Both the position numbers and the translations under genes were made by a program. Shown in pieces: positions 34,910 to 47,257 of a DNA stretch of 64,000 bases. The stretch covers positions 372,001 through 436,000 of the forward strand of contig NZ_JAUSUI010000005.1 in NCBI RefSeq assembly GCF_030813495.1, read 5' to 3'. Below the pieces are notes generated by a model, which worked only from the letters and a program-made list of their open reading frames with translations, was not told the DNA's origin and did not search any database. The DNA comes from Ancylobacter polymorphus (lineage in GTDB: Bacteria; Pseudomonadota; Alphaproteobacteria; Rhizobiales; Xanthobacteraceae). How positions within the stretch are numbered: the stretch's first letter is position 1; every line of letters starts with the position of its first letter.

Positions 34910-37558
34910 ATGTCGCGCGATGCTGTGCCCCCGCCTGTCCGCCTCGGCGACTACCGGCCGCCGGACTGGCTCGTCGACACGGTGCATCTCGATGTGCAGT
35001 TGCACCCAACCGCCGCACGAATCCGCGCCCGGCTGGCGCTGCGCCCGAATCCTGAAGGGCGCGAGGGTTCACCCATCGTTCTCGATGGCGACGAGCTCAG
35101 CCTGAAATCGCTCACGCTGGACGGCGTGCCGCTGGCCGGCACCGCCTATGTCGTCACCGCAACGGCCCTGACCCTGCTTGCCCCGCCCCAGCGCGCGCTG
35201 ACGCTGGAAATCGAGACGGTGGTGAACCCGTCCGCCAATACCAAACTGATGGGCCTCTACCGTTCCAGCGGCACCTATTGCACCCAGTGCGAGGCGGAGG
35301 GCTTCCGCCGCATCACCTATTTCCCGGACCGGCCGGACGTTCTTGCCGTCTACACCACCCGCATCGAGGCCGAGCGGGAGGAAGCGCCGATTCTGCTCGG
35401 CAATGGCAATCCGGTGGAAAGCGGGCCGGTCGAGGGCACAAGCCGGCACTACGCGGTGTGGCATGATCCCTGGCCGAAGCCCTGCTACCTCTTCGCGCTG
35501 GTCGGCGGGCGGCTCGACCGCATCGCCGACGACTTCGTCACCGCCACCGGCAAGAAGGTCGAACTCGGCATCTATGTCGAGCCGGGCAAGACGGAGCGGG
35601 CCGGCTACGCCATGGACGCGCTCAAGCGCTCCATGCGCTGGGACGAGGAAGTGTTCGGCTGCGAATACGACCTCGATGTGTTCAACATCGTCGCCGTGGC
35701 CGATTTCAACATGGGGGCGATGGAGAACAAGGGGCTGAACATCTTCAATGACAAATATGTCCTCGCCAGCCCGCAGACCGCCACCGATGCCGACTACGCC
35801 AATATCGAGACGATCATCGCCCACGAATACTTCCACAACTGGACCGGCAACCGCATCACCTGCCGCGACTGGTTCCAGCTGTGCCTCAAGGAAGGCCTCA
35901 CCGTCTTCCGCGACCAGGAATTCTCCGCCGATGCGCGCTCGCGCCCGGTCAAGCGCATCAGCGATGTCCGGCTGCTGAAGTCCCACCAGTTCCCGGAAGA
36001 CGCCGGCCCGCTGGCGCATCCGGTGCGCCCGTCCACCTATCGCGAGATCAACAACTTCTACACCGCCACCGTCTATGAGAAGGGCGCGGAAGTGGTGCGG
36101 ATGCTGAAGACCCTGCTGGGTGAGGAAGGCTTCCGCGCCGGCATGGACCTCTATCTCGACCGCCATGATGGCGATGCGGCGACGGTGGAGGAGTTTCTCG
36201 CCTGCTTCGCCGATGCCAATGGCGTCGATCTGACCCAGTTCGCCCTGTGGTACGCGCAGTCCGGCACACCGCAGCTCGCTGTCAGCGGCACATGGGACGC
36301 GGCGACCCATCGCTACCGGCTCGACGTGGCGCAGAGCCTTCCCGCCACGCCGGGGCAGGACCAGAAACAGCCCATGGTGATCCCGCTCGCCATCGGGCTG
36401 GTCGGTCCGGATGGCCGCGACCTGCCCCTGACCCTCGACGATGGCAGCAATGCCGAGCGGGGTGTGCTGCGCATTACCGAGCCGCGCCAGAGCTTCGTCT
36501 TCCGCGACATCGCCGAGCGGCCGGTGCCCTCGCTCAATCGCGGGTTCTCCGCGCCGGTGAAGCTCTCCAGCGATCTTTCCACCGCCGACCTGCTGTTCCT
36601 CGCCCGCCATGACAGCGACCCGTTCAACCGCTTCGACGCCGCCCAGACCATCGCCCTCGGCCATCTCGTGGCGGCGAGCGCCGCCGCCCGCGCCGGCAGC
36701 GATGTGCCGGTGCCGGACGCGCTGGTCGAAGCGCTGGGCGCGACGCTGGCGGATGGTGCGCTGGACCCCGCCTTCGTGGCGCAAGCGCTCTCCATCCCTT
36801 CCGAAGCGGATGTCGCCCGCGAGATCGGGGTGGATGTCGATCCCGACGCCATCCATCTCGCCCGAACCCGGCTGCGCCGGGCGGTGAGCGCGGCACTCGC
36901 CCCGCAACTGGCGGCGACCTATGACCGCCATGCGCCCGCGGGCACCTATTCCCCGGACGCCGCCTCCGCCGGTCGGCGCGCGCTGCGCAACAGCTGCCTC
37001 GATCTTCTCGCCGCCGGCGGCACGCCGGACGCGCTGGCGCGGGCGCAGGTGCATTTCGACACCGCCGACAACATGACCGATCGTTTCTTCGCCCTCGCCG
37101 TTCTCGCCCATGCCGCGCCACAGGCACGCGAGCCGGCGCTGGCGGCGTTTCACGAGCGGTTCCGCGACGACCCGCTGGTGGTCGACAAATGGCTGGCCCT
37201 GCAGGCGCAGATCGCCGAGCCGGAGGCGCTGGAACGGGTGCGCGGCCTCACCCGCCACCCTGCCTTCGCCTGGACCAACCCCAACCGTGTGCGCGCGCTG
37301 ATCGGCAGCTTCGCCGGGCTCAACCCGACTCAATTCCACCGTGCTGACGGTGCTGGCCATGCGCTGCTGGCCGACGCCGTGATCGACATTGACGGGCGCA
37401 ATCCGCAGCTCGCCGCCCGGCTGCTCGCCGCCTTCAAGAGCTGGCGCTCGCTGGAGCCGGGCCGGCGGGCCTCGGCCGAGGCGGCGCTGCGGCGCGTCGC
37501 CGCCAAGCCCGGCCTGTCGCCCGATGCGAGCGACATTGTCGGCCGCTCGCTGGAGTGA
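34910..37558 (+). CDS. pepN: Aminopeptidase N (M1 family)
   Basis: An 882-residue cytosolic zinc aminopeptidase that trims N-terminal residues from peptides. The exopeptidase motif NMGAMENKGLNIFN and zinc site AHEYFHNWTGNRITCRDWFQ (HExxH), with the third ligand Glu in LCLKEGLTVFRDQEF, are intact. The length is close to E. coli PepN (870). I chose the ATG at 34910, which begins the family sequence. Upstream open sequence belongs to the folB region in another frame. CTTGACG at about 34877 may be part of its own promoter. It is not known to take part in C1 metabolism and separates folB from the Fae homologue. Confidence 0.93.
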   Translation: MSRDAVPPPVRLGDYRPPDWLVDTVHLDVQLHPTAARIRARLALRPNPEGREGSPIVLDGDELSLKSLTLDGVPLAGTAYVVTATALTLLAPPQRALTLEIETVVNPSANTKLMGLYRSSGTYCTQCEAEGFRRITYFPDRPDVLAVYTTRIEAEREEAPILLGNGNPVESGPVEGTSRHYAVWHDPWPKPCYLFALVGGRLDRIADDFVTATGKKVELGIYVEPGKTERAGYAMDALKRSMRWDEEVFGCEYDLDVFNIVAVADFNMGAMENKGLNIFNDKYVLASPQTATDADYANIETIIAHEYFHNWTGNRITCRDWFQLCLKEGLTVFRDQEFSADARSRPVKRISDVRLLKSHQFPEDAGPLAHPVRPSTYREINNFYTATVYEKGAEVVRMLKTLLGEEGFRAGMDLYLDRHDGDAATVEEFLACFADANGVDLTQFALWYAQSGTPQLAVSGTWDAATHRYRLDVAQSLPATPGQDQKQPMVIPLAIGLVGPDGRDLPLTLDDGSNAERGVLRITEPRQSFVFRDIAERPVPSLNRGFSAPVKLSSDLSTADLLFLARHDSDPFNRFDAAQTIALGHLVAASAAARAGSDVPVPDALVEALGATLADGALDPAFVAQALSIPSEADVAREIGVDVDPDAIHLARTRLRRAVSAALAPQLAATYDRHAPAGTYSPDAASAGRRALRNSCLDLLAAGGTPDALARAQVHFDTADNMTDRFFALAVLAHAAPQAREPALAAFHERFRDDPLVVDKWLALQAQIAEPEALERVRGLTRHPAFAWTNPNRVRALIGSFAGLNPTQFHRADGAGHALLADAVIDIDGRNPQLAARLLAAFKSWRSLEPGRRASAEAALRRVAAKPGLSPDASDIVGRSLE

Positions 37559-37570
37559 GGCATGCGACTG

Positions 37571-37605
37571 CCCCGCGCCCGCCCGCTCACCGGGGCGGCG
37601 CGGGG
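37571..37605. terminator. GC-rich hairpin between convergent pepN and the Fae homologue
   Basis: CCCCGCGCC at 37571-37579 pairs with GGCGCGGGG at 37597-37605. It lies in the 57-bp convergent gap. There is no T-run, so a classic intrinsic terminator is not supported, but a hairpin in this place may block read-through or protect both 3' ends. Confidence 0.4.
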
Positions 37606-37615
37606 CGCGCGCGGC

Positions 37616-38155
37616 TCAGTACTCGACGACGCCGTCGAGCGCGTAGTGCTTGACGGTCTTGCGGTTGGCGATCAGTTCGTCGACCGTCGGCTTGCCGGTC
37701 ATGGCGCGTTCCAGCGCCAGCTTCATCGCCTCGTAATTGGTGCGGTACAGGTCCGCCTTGTCGAGGTTCGGGTCCTCGGCACAGCGCGGGTCGAGCCACA
37801 CCATCACGATCATGCACAGCTCGTCCGCCTGGTCCTTGGGCAGGATGCCTTCGGCCAGCGCGTCGACGATGGCGTCGCCAATGGCGCCCTGCACCACGCC
37901 GCCGAGCAGGTCGACATATTCCAGCGTGTGGATGGTGGCCTTGGTGGTCATCATCGTCGCCGGGCGCACCTGCTGATTCAGGTCGCGCACCACGAACATG
38001 CGGGTGTGCCCCTGCACCTGCCCCATCATCGAGGCGAAGGCGTGCCCGGCAGGACCGCGCACCGAACCGATCAGCACTTCGGGCATCGCGTCGGTGAACT
38101 GACCGTCGGCCGCGAGAACCGTCGCCTCGCCGGTGCGGAACCAGATGTCGCTCAT
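37616..38155 (-). CDS. Formaldehyde-activating enzyme (Fae) homologue without the expected catalytic histidine
   Basis: A 179-residue Fae-family protein, slightly longer than Methylorubrum Fae (about 170). Fae condenses formaldehyde with H4MPT. Conserved parts are FRTGEATV, GPAGHAF, RPATMMTTKATI, QGAIGDAIVDALAEGILPKD and YRTNYEAMKLALERAM. In Fae the general acid-base is His17, in the sequence after the first glycine-rich turn. Here that stretch reads GQFTDAMPEVLIG and holds no histidine. It may be a slower or different paralogue, a carrier-binding or sensory protein, or use another residue. The ATG at 38155 has AAGAGG upstream. It is divergent from the PAS kinase. Confidence 0.82.
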   Translation of the reverse strand: MSDIWFRTGEATVLAADGQFTDAMPEVLIGSVRGPAGHAFASMMGQVQGHTRMFVVRDLNQQVRPATMMTTKATIHTLEYVDLLGGVVQGAIGDAIVDALAEGILPKDQADELCMIVMVWLDPRCAEDPNLDKADLYRTNYEAMKLALERAMTGKPTVDELIANRKTVKHYALDGVVEY

Positions 38156-38313
38156 GTGAACCTCTTTATTTCTGCCGCCACCCGCCAACCGGGCAAAAGC
38201 GCATAGCATCAGGGCCCGCGCGCCGTCCATGCGGCGTGGTTGTCGGCAGGCGTCACCCTCCTTGTCCCGCAGCGCCACATACCCCGGCACCCTTGGCACC
38301 GCCGGAGGTTGCT

Positions 38314-38382
38314 GAATCGTTAACTTGACTCCCGCGGACTCTGGACAGGGAGGGGTCGGTTCGATTCAAATCGGAGTGATTC
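38314..38382. promoter_or_regulatory. Cluster of five GANTC sites upstream of the PAS histidine kinase
   Basis: GANTC, the CcrM methylation site, occurs at 38314, 38327, 38337, 38363 and 38378, five times in 69 bp. A GTTAAC (half of a CtrA site) lies at 38319-38324. In alphaproteobacteria such clusters mark promoters that respond to the chromosome methylation state in the cell cycle. The downstream gene encodes a PleC/PdhS-type kinase. The same gap also serves the Fae homologue on the other strand. Confidence 0.6.
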
Positions 38383-38449
38383 GGAGAGATGCGGCACATC
38401 GCTCCTGTCGTGATGGGAACGGGTTTTGGGACTTCGGGGGAGGCCGGCG

Positions 38450-40765
<2,316 letters not shown>

Positions 40766-40771
40766 CCTTGC

Positions 40772-41887
40772 ATGCACAGCCCTGAGGAACATGCCGTCGA
40801 CTGCGTGGTCGCCGGCGCCGGCGTGGTCGGCCTCGCCATCGCCCGCGCGCTCGCCCTGAAGGGCCATGAGGTCCTGGTGCTGGAGGCGACGGGCCTTGTC
40901 GGCTCCGACACCTCCGCCCGCAACAGCGAGGTGATCCATGCCGGCATCTACTACGCGCCCGGCACGCTCAAGGCCCGGCTGTGCGTCGAAGGGCGCGCGG
41001 CGCTTTACGCCTATTGCGAGGCGCGCGGCCTGCCGCACCGGCGCGCCGGCAAGCTCATCGTCGCCAGCAGCGGGGCGGAACTCGACAAACTTGCCGCCAT
41101 CGACGCCCATGCCCGCGCCTGCGGCGTTACCGACCTCCAGCCGCTGACGGGTGCCGAGGCGCGGGCGCTGGAACCGGCACTGAGGGCGGAGGCGGCCCTG
41201 CTCTCGCCCTCCACCGGCATCATCGACAGCCACGCGCTGATGCTGGCGCTGCGCGGCGATCTCGAAGACACCGGCGGCATGATCGCCTTCAACGCACCCA
41301 TCCTCGCCGGCGAGATTACGGCGCAGGGGATAATCATCGATGTTGGCGGCGACGAGCCGATGCGCCTCTCCTGTGCCCGCTTCGTCAATGCCGCCGGCCA
41401 TGGCGCGGTGCCCCTCGCCCGCGCGCTTACCGGCCTCCCCACGGAAGCGGTCCCGCCGGCCTATTTCTGCAAGGGCTCCTATTTCACCCTTTCCGGCCGC
41501 GCGCCGTTCACCCGGCTGATCTACCCCGTGCCGGAGCAGGCCGGGCTCGGCGTGCATCTCACGCTCGATCTCGGCGGGCAGGCGCGTTTCGGCCCGGACA
41601 CCGAATGGATCGACGCGCCGGACTACACGGTCGATCCCGCGCGCGGCGCGGGGTTCTATGCCGCCATCCGCCGCTACTGGCCGGCGCTGCCGGACGGGGC
41701 GCTGAACCCCGGCTATGCCGGCATCCGCCCCAAGATCGTGCCCGCCGGCGCCCCGGCGGCGGATTTCCGCATCGACGGGCCGGAGGCGCATGGCGTTGCC
41801 GGGCTGGTGCAGCTGTTCGGCATCGAATCCCCCGGCCTCACCGCCAGCCTCGCCATTGCCGATATGGTGGCGGAAAAGCTCAGTTAG
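40772..41887 (+). CDS. FAD-dependent oxidoreductase, L-2-hydroxyglutarate oxidase-like
   Basis: A 371-residue DAO-family flavoenzyme. The N-terminal dinucleotide motif is [40 protein letters not shown] matches the signature of L-2-hydroxyglutarate dehydrogenase/oxidase (LhgO). The C-terminal part [18 protein letters not shown] also fits. It would oxidise L-2-hydroxyglutarate or a similar hydroxyacid. The kinase gene ends 6 bp upstream, so they may be co-transcribed; the same pair appears in other Rhizobiales. The stop overlaps the convergent glnE end by 4 bp. Another hydroxyacid substrate remains possible. Confidence 0.85.
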   Translation: MHSPEEHAVDCVVAGAGVVGLAIARALALKGHEVLVLEATGLVGSDTSARNSEVIHAGIYYAPGTLKARLCVEGRAALYAYCEARGLPHRRAGKLIVASSGAELDKLAAIDAHARACGVTDLQPLTGAEARALEPALRAEAALLSPSTGIIDSHALMLALRGDLEDTGGMIAFNAPILAGEITAQGIIIDVGGDEPMRLSCARFVNAAGHGAVPLARALTGLPTEAVPPAYFCKGSYFTLSGRAPFTRLIYPVPEQAGLGVHLTLDLGGQARFGPDTEWIDAPDYTVDPARGAGFYAAIRRYWPALPDGALNPGYAGIRPKIVPAGAPAADFRIDGPEAHGVAGLVQLFGIESPGLTASLAIADMVAEKLS

Positions 41888-44865
41888 GCCCGCTTGCGCC
41901 GACGTTTGGGTTCGGCGCGCAGCAGCCGCTCGAAGGTCGCGCGCACGGCCCGCTGGGTCTCGAACAGATGCGCTTCCAGCGTGGAGAAATCCGGCATGGC
42001 CCCGGCCCGCGCCAGCAGGCGGCGCAGCGCCGGGCTCGCTTCCGTGGGCTTGAACGGCTCGGTGATGGCGAGACGCAGCACCTGCGTCAGATCGTGCAGC
42101 AGCCGGCAGGCATCGGCCAGCACCTGCCCGTCCTGCACGTCGATGAGGCCGACCCGCTGCGCGGTCTCGATCACCCGCAGCGTCGAGGTGTCGATGATGC
42201 GCGGCTCATGCGCGGCATGAGCGAGCACGAGATACTGGGCGATGAACTCGATATCGACCAGCCCGCCCCGCGCATATTTCAGGTCCCAGGGCTCGTCCTC
42301 GCCCTTCTCGTCGGCGATGGCGCCGCGCATGTCGAGGATGTCGGCGGCGAGCCGGGCCGGGTCGCGCTCACGCGCCAGCACATCGCCGATCGCCGCCTCC
42401 ACCCGGGCACGGAAGGCGGGCGAGGCCGCCACCACGCGGGCGCGCGTCAGCGCCATATGCTCCCAGGTCCAGGCCTCCTCGGCCTGATAGAGCTCGAACC
42501 GCGTCAGGCTGGTCGCCACCGGGCCGGAGCGGCCGGAAGGGCGCAGCCGCAGATCGACCTCATAGAGCTGGCCGGCATTGGTCGGGGTGGTCAGCGCGTT
42601 GACGATGCGCTGGGTGAGACGGGCGAAATACTGACCGCCATAGAGCGGGCGCGGCCCGTCGCTGTCGGGGTGCTCCTCATCGAAATCATAGAGCACGATG
42701 AGGTCGAGGTCGGAACCCGCCGTCATCTCCCGCCCGCCAAGCTTGCCCATGGCGAGCACCGCGACTTCCGCCTGCGGCAGCGTGCCATGCGCGGCGCGGA
42801 AGCGGGCGATCACGTCCTCTTCCAGCGAGCGGATCAGCACATCGGCGAGGCGGGCGAAGGCCTCCCCGGCGCGGGCGGCGGGCAGTGTGCCGGAGAGGAT
42901 GCGCACGCTGATCAGCACATGGTGCTCCTGCCGGAAGCGGCGGGCGCGGTCGAGCCGGTCCTCCTCGTTCTCGGCCTGGGCGAGATCGGCGGCGAGCCGC
43001 GCGGCGAGTTCCGGCTCGTCCGGCAGCGCGCCGAAAAAGGCGGGGTCGAGCAGCGCGTCGAGCAGCGAGGGCCGGTGCGCCAGCATCTCGCCAAGCCGCG
43101 GCGCGGTGCCGAGAATGGTGGCGAGCAGGCGCACGAGATCGGGATTGTGGCGCAGCGCCGCCAGCAGCCGCTGCGCGGTCGGCATTTCGCGGAAGAAGCG
43201 GTCGGCGGCGTTAAGCCCGGCATCGGGGGCGCCGCCGCGCGCCAGCGCGTCCACCAGCAGCGGCACGATGGCTTCCAGTTCCTCGCGCACGCCCTCCACC
43301 CGCAGGGCACGCGGCTCGCCCGCCAGCCAGCCGCGCACCGTGGCGCTGGCCGCCTTGGGGTCGGCATAGCCGAGCCGGTGCAGCGTCGCCAGCGTTTCGC
43401 GGTCGTCGGCGCCTTCCGGGAAGTCGAGCCGGCCCTCCACCGCCGCACGGGGCGGGGCATCCTCGAACAGCTTCGAATAATGATGCTGCACGCGGGTGAG
43501 GCGCTGGGTCAGCGCCTGGGCGAAGCTCTCGCGGTCGGCATAGCCCATGAAGCGGGCGAAGCCGGCCAGCGTGTCCTCATCCTCCGGCAGGCTGTGGGTC
43601 TGGGCATCGCCCACCATCTGCAACCGGTGCTCCACCCGCCGCAGGAAGTGATAGGCCTCGTCCAGCTCGGCGCGCGCGCCCTCGCCGATCCAGCCGGTCT
43701 CGGCCAGCACGGCGAGCGCTTCCAGCGTGCGCGGGGTGCGCAGGCGCGGGTCGCGGCCGCCGGCGATCAGCTGCTGGGTCTGGGCGAAGAACTCGATCTC
43801 GCGAATGCCCCCGCGCCCCAGCTTGACGTTGTGGCCCTCCACCGCGATCGCCTCATGGCCGCGAAAGGCGTGAATGTCCTGCTTCATCGCGTGGACATCG
43901 GCAATCGCCGCATAGTCCAGCGCCCGGCGCCAGACGAAGGGCGCAAGCTGGCGCAGGAATTCGTGGCCAAGCGCGATATCCCCGGCGATGGGCCGCGCCT
44001 TGATATAGGCGGCGCGCTCCCAGGTGGCGCCTTCGCGCTCGTAATAGTCGAGCGCCGCGTCCAGCGACAAAGCGGCGGGGGTCGAGGCGGGGTCGGGGCG
44101 CAGCCGCAGGTCGACGCGGGCGACATAACCCTCGCTGGTCCGCTCCTGGATCAGCCGGACCAGCCGCTGGGTCATGCGCACGAAGAACGGCCCGGCCTCC
44201 GTATCCTTGGCCAGCGGCGCGACTTCGGGATCGTAGAGCACGATCAGGTCGACATCGCTGGAATAGTTCAGCTCGCGGGCGCCATGCTTGCCCATGGCGA
44301 GCACGGTATAGCCGAGGCCCTCGACCCCGGTCTTGCGCAGCTTGCGGCTCCCGACCCCTTCGCGCACCAGAAACGCCACCGCCATGGCGATGGCGGCATC
44401 GGCGGTCGCGGTCAGTTCGGCGGTGACGGTGGCAAGGTCGAACACCCCGCCAATATCCGCCAGCGCGACGGTGAGCGCGGTGAGCGTCCGCAGCCGCCGC
44501 AGCGCCGCCATCACCTCCGCCTCGTCGGAGGAGGCCTCCACCGCCGCCCGGGTGGCCGCGCGGGCCTGCGCCAGCGCGGCAACTGGCTCTGTTTCCAGCA
44601 AAGCGAGCAGCCGGGCGGGATCGACGCGGATGAGGTCGGTCAGGAAGGGCGAGCGCTCCACCACCGCCGCCAGAACGGCGCGGGCCTCGTCATGGGCGGC
44701 GAGAAGAGCGTCGAGCCGGGCACGGACGGGCCTGGGCGCCTCGGCGATCGCATCGACCAGCGCCGGCGGCATCCCCTGCGGAACGGGAAAGCCCTCCGCG
44801 CGCCGCAGCCCCGCTATGAGGCTCCCGGCCGGGGCCGTCTGCGTTCCGCTCTTTCCTGCCGCCAT
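41884..44865 (-). CDS. glnE: Bifunctional glutamine synthetase adenylyltransferase/deadenylase
   Basis: A 993-residue GlnE that adds and removes AMP on glutamine synthetase under control of PII. The duplicated architecture is clear: the first nucleotidyltransferase motif [15 protein letters not shown] with [17 protein letters not shown] in the N-terminal half, and the second [20 protein letters not shown] with [17 protein letters not shown] in the C-terminal half. The length is near the E. coli protein (946) plus a short N-terminal extension. It is the last gene of the leftward response regulator - kinase - glnE group, 48 bp after the kinase, a gene order common in Rhizobiales. Confidence 0.95.
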   Translation of the reverse strand: MAAGKSGTQTAPAGSLIAGLRRAEGFPVPQGMPPALVDAIAEAPRPVRARLDALLAAHDEARAVLAAVVERSPFLTDLIRVDPARLLALLETEPVAALAQARAATRAAVEASSDEAEVMAALRRLRTLTALTVALADIGGVFDLATVTAELTATADAAIAMAVAFLVREGVGSRKLRKTGVEGLGYTVLAMGKHGARELNYSSDVDLIVLYDPEVAPLAKDTEAGPFFVRMTQRLVRLIQERTSEGYVARVDLRLRPDPASTPAALSLDAALDYYEREGATWERAAYIKARPIAGDIALGHEFLRQLAPFVWRRALDYAAIADVHAMKQDIHAFRGHEAIAVEGHNVKLGRGGIREIEFFAQTQQLIAGGRDPRLRTPRTLEALAVLAETGWIGEGARAELDEAYHFLRRVEHRLQMVGDAQTHSLPEDEDTLAGFARFMGYADRESFAQALTQRLTRVQHHYSKLFEDAPPRAAVEGRLDFPEGADDRETLATLHRLGYADPKAASATVRGWLAGEPRALRVEGVREELEAIVPLLVDALARGGAPDAGLNAADRFFREMPTAQRLLAALRHNPDLVRLLATILGTAPRLGEMLAHRPSLLDALLDPAFFGALPDEPELAARLAADLAQAENEEDRLDRARRFRQEHHVLISVRILSGTLPAARAGEAFARLADVLIRSLEEDVIARFRAAHGTLPQAEVAVLAMGKLGGREMTAGSDLDLIVLYDFDEEHPDSDGPRPLYGGQYFARLTQRIVNALTTPTNAGQLYEVDLRLRPSGRSGPVATSLTRFELYQAEEAWTWEHMALTRARVVAASPAFRARVEAAIGDVLARERDPARLAADILDMRGAIADEKGEDEPWDLKYARGGLVDIEFIAQYLVLAHAAHEPRIIDTSTLRVIETAQRVGLIDVQDGQVLADACRLLHDLTQVLRLAITEPFKPTEASPALRRLLARAGAMPDFSTLEAHLFETQRAVRATFERLLRAEPKRRRKRA

Positions 44866-44913
44866 GCCGTCTTCGCCCCCTTCGCCTGTGTGCCCGTCCG
44901 CTCCCGGACCGTC

Positions 44914-46323
44914 CTACGCCGCCTCCGCCTCGTCGCTGAGGTCGAGCGGCAGGTCGATAACGACCCGCAGCCCCGGATCGTTGCCCTCCAGCGACAGTGT
45001 GCCGCCGTGCAGCCGTACCACCGCTGCCACCAGAGACAAGCCCAGACCGAAGCCCGGCCGCGTTCGGCTCGCTTCCAGCCGCACGAAACGCTCCAGCGCG
45101 CGCGGGCGATCCGCCTCCGGAATGCCGGGCCCGCGATCGGCCACCACGAGGCGCAGCCGGTCGCCGATGCGCGTGGCGCGGAGGTCGAGCTCGCGGCGCT
45201 CCCCGGGTGTTTCCGGCGCGCTGTATTTGATGGCGTTGTCGAGAAGGTTGGCGAGCGCCTGCCCGAACAGTTCGCGCACGCCGTGCATCGGCAGCGGCCC
45301 GGCGATCTCAGTCTTCAGATCGAGTCCGCTCTCATCGGCCACCGGCTCGTAAAGTTCGGCCACACCCGCCACCGTCTCGGCGAGGTCGAAGCGCAGCATC
45401 TTGGCGCTCGCCTGGCCCGCCTCGGCGCGGGCGATCATCAGGAGCGCATCGAAGGTGCGGATCAGCCCGTCGGATTCCTCGATGGTGCGCTCGGTGGCGA
45501 GGCGCCATTCGTCTTCCGAGGCCGCCGTGCGCAGCGCGTCCTCGGCGCGGTTGCGCAGCCGGGTCAGCGGCGTCTTGAGGTCGTGGGCGATGTTGTCCGA
45601 CACCTCTTTCAGCCCGGCCATCAGCGCCTCGATGCGGTCGAGCATGGCGTTGAGGCTCAGCGCCAGCCGGTCGAACTCGTCGCCGGTGCCGGAAACGGCG
45701 AGCCGCCCCGAGAGGTCGCCGGCCATGATGCCGTCGGAGATCGCCGTCATCTGGTCGATGCGCTTGAGCACGCGCCGTGTGATGAACAGCCCGCCTGCCA
45801 TGCCGAGCACGACCAGCAGCGCCAGTCCCCACACGGCGGGGCCGATGATGATCTGGCGCAGTTCCTCGCGCTCGACCACGTCGCGGCCGATCAGCAGCCG
45901 GTACTCGCCGGGCAGGAACACGACATGCACCAGCGCCCGGCTCGGCGGGGCGGCGGAATCGTCGGTGCGGACATAGCTGATTTCCCGCCAGCCCTGCTTG
46001 TCCAGAAAGTTCAGCGGCAGGTTCATCATGTTGCCGGCGAGCGGGTCGCCGTTGAAGCTGGTCACCAGCAGCAGCCCGGCATCGGGCGCGCCGGCGCGGC
46101 GGTTGACGAGATTAACCAGCCGGTTGATGCCGCCGCGCTCGAACTGCGCCTGCATGAAGCGGGTGTCGTTCTCGATCGCCTCCACCGCCTGGCGGGTGAC
46201 GAGGCGCTGGGTGTGCCAGCCGAGATAGGCGATCACCGATCCGGCGAACAGCGCGAAGATGATGAGATAGGCCGCGAGCAGCTTGAACGCGGTGGTGCGG
46301 ATGAGCTTACCGAGCGCCGTCAC
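44914..46323 (-). CDS. Sensor histidine kinase upstream of glnE
   Basis: A 469-residue kinase. Membrane helices at about 13-33 (FKLLAAYLIIFALFAGSVIA) and 170-190 bracket a periplasmic sensor of about 135 residues. A HAMP linker (RRVLKRIDQMTAISDGIMAG), the phosphoacceptor SDNIAHDLKTPLTRLRNRAE and ATPase motifs LANLLDNAIKYSAP, ADRGPGIPE and GFGLGLSLVAAVVRLHGG follow. The His-Asp-Leu-Lys-Thr H-box resembles CusS/TctE-type kinases. Its start overlaps the response regulator by 17 bp. The signal is not evident; metal or envelope stress is a guess only. Confidence 0.9.
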   Translation of the reverse strand: MTALGKLIRTTAFKLLAAYLIIFALFAGSVIAYLGWHTQRLVTRQAVEAIENDTRFMQAQFERGGINRLVNLVNRRAGAPDAGLLLVTSFNGDPLAGNMMNLPLNFLDKQGWREISYVRTDDSAAPPSRALVHVVFLPGEYRLLIGRDVVEREELRQIIIGPAVWGLALLVVLGMAGGLFITRRVLKRIDQMTAISDGIMAGDLSGRLAVSGTGDEFDRLALSLNAMLDRIEALMAGLKEVSDNIAHDLKTPLTRLRNRAEDALRTAASEDEWRLATERTIEESDGLIRTFDALLMIARAEAGQASAKMLRFDLAETVAGVAELYEPVADESGLDLKTEIAGPLPMHGVRELFGQALANLLDNAIKYSAPETPGERRELDLRATRIGDRLRLVVADRGPGIPEADRPRALERFVRLEASRTRPGFGLGLSLVAAVVRLHGGTLSLEGNDPGLRVVIDLPLDLSDEAEAA

Positions 46324-46987
46324 GAATAATGTACCCCGCGCCGCGAACCGTGTGGAGCAGCGGCGGATCGAACCCCTTGTCGATCTTCGCGCGCAGCCGC
46401 GAGACGTGAACGTCGATCACGTTGGTCTGCGGGTCGAAATGATAGTCCCACACATTTTCCAGCAGCATGGTGCGGGTCACCACCTGCCCGGCGTGGCGCA
46501 TGAGATATTCCAGCAGGCGGAATTCACGCGGCTGCAGCACGATCTCCTGTCCCGAGCGGGTGCAGCGATGTGCCAGCCGGTCGAGTTCGAGATCGGCGAC
46601 GCGGTACACGGTGTCGGCGGCCTGCGGCCCGCCGCGCCGGGCCAGCGCCTCGACGCGGGCCAGCAGTTCGGTGAAGGCGTAGGGTTTGGGCAGATAGTCG
46701 TCGCCGCCGGCGCGCAGGCCAGTGACGCGGTCATCCACCTGGCCGAGGGCGGAAAGAATGAGCGCCGGCGTCTTGTCGCCGCGCCCGCGCAGATCGGCGA
46801 TCACCGAGAGCCCGTCGCGCCGGGGCAGCATGCGGTCGACGATGAGCACGTCATAGCCGCCGTCGCGGGCCAGAACGAGCCCCTCTTCACCATCGGCGGC
46901 GAGATCCACGACATGGCCGGCCTCGCGGAACGCCTTGCGCAGGTAGTCGGCGGCGTCGCGGTCGTCCTCGACGATAAGCAGGCGCAT
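46307..46987 (-). CDS. OmpR-family response regulator
   Basis: A 226-residue two-domain regulator. The receiver begins MRLLIVEDDRDAADYLRKAF and has the phosphorylation site DVLIVDRMLPRRDG and conserved KPYAF. The winged-helix output domain has LVLQPREF-like IVLQPREFRLLEYLMRHAGQ and FDPQTNVIDVHVSRLRAKID. I chose the ATG at 46987, where the receiver starts. In-frame ATGs at 47104 and 47113 would add about 40 residues (METNSNRTVASDSARG) of unknown value. It precedes and overlaps its kinase. degP lies 270 bp upstream on the same strand. Confidence 0.9.
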   Translation of the reverse strand: MRLLIVEDDRDAADYLRKAFREAGHVVDLAADGEEGLVLARDGGYDVLIVDRMLPRRDGLSVIADLRGRGDKTPALILSALGQVDDRVTGLRAGGDDYLPKPYAFTELLARVEALARRGGPQAADTVYRVADLELDRLAHRCTRSGQEIVLQPREFRLLEYLMRHAGQVVTRTMLLENVWDYHFDPQTNVIDVHVSRLRAKIDKGFDPPLLHTVRGAGYIIRDGAR

Positions 46988-47257
46988 GGGGGACTCGTCG
47001 GCGTTCTTGCGGGCGGCTCTCCGGAAGTCCGCGAGGTCGATGAACGGGCCCTCTCGGCCCCGCGCGGAATCGGAAGCAACGGTACGATTCGAATTCGTCT
47101 CCATGTACGTCATTTCGCGCCTCGCGCCTATCGTTGCCATCCCGCCAGGGCGCCCCCTGAAAGAGATGACGCGGGGAATCCTCCCGGACTCCCCGCGCCA
47201 CCGAACCGGCCGCAGCCCAAGGGGCGACGGAACGAGCCGCAACCGGAACCTTTAGGC

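Noticed and set aside
38356-38376. GGTTCGATTCAAATC looks like a tRNA T-arm
   Set aside because: No matching acceptor stem, D-arm or anticodon arm can be folded around it; the GANTC-rich promoter explains the motif.
46988-47242. Longer N-terminus for the OmpR-type regulator
   Set aside because: In-frame upstream ATGs exist, but the receiver domain begins exactly at 46987 and the extra sequence has no recognisable feature; kept only as an alternative.
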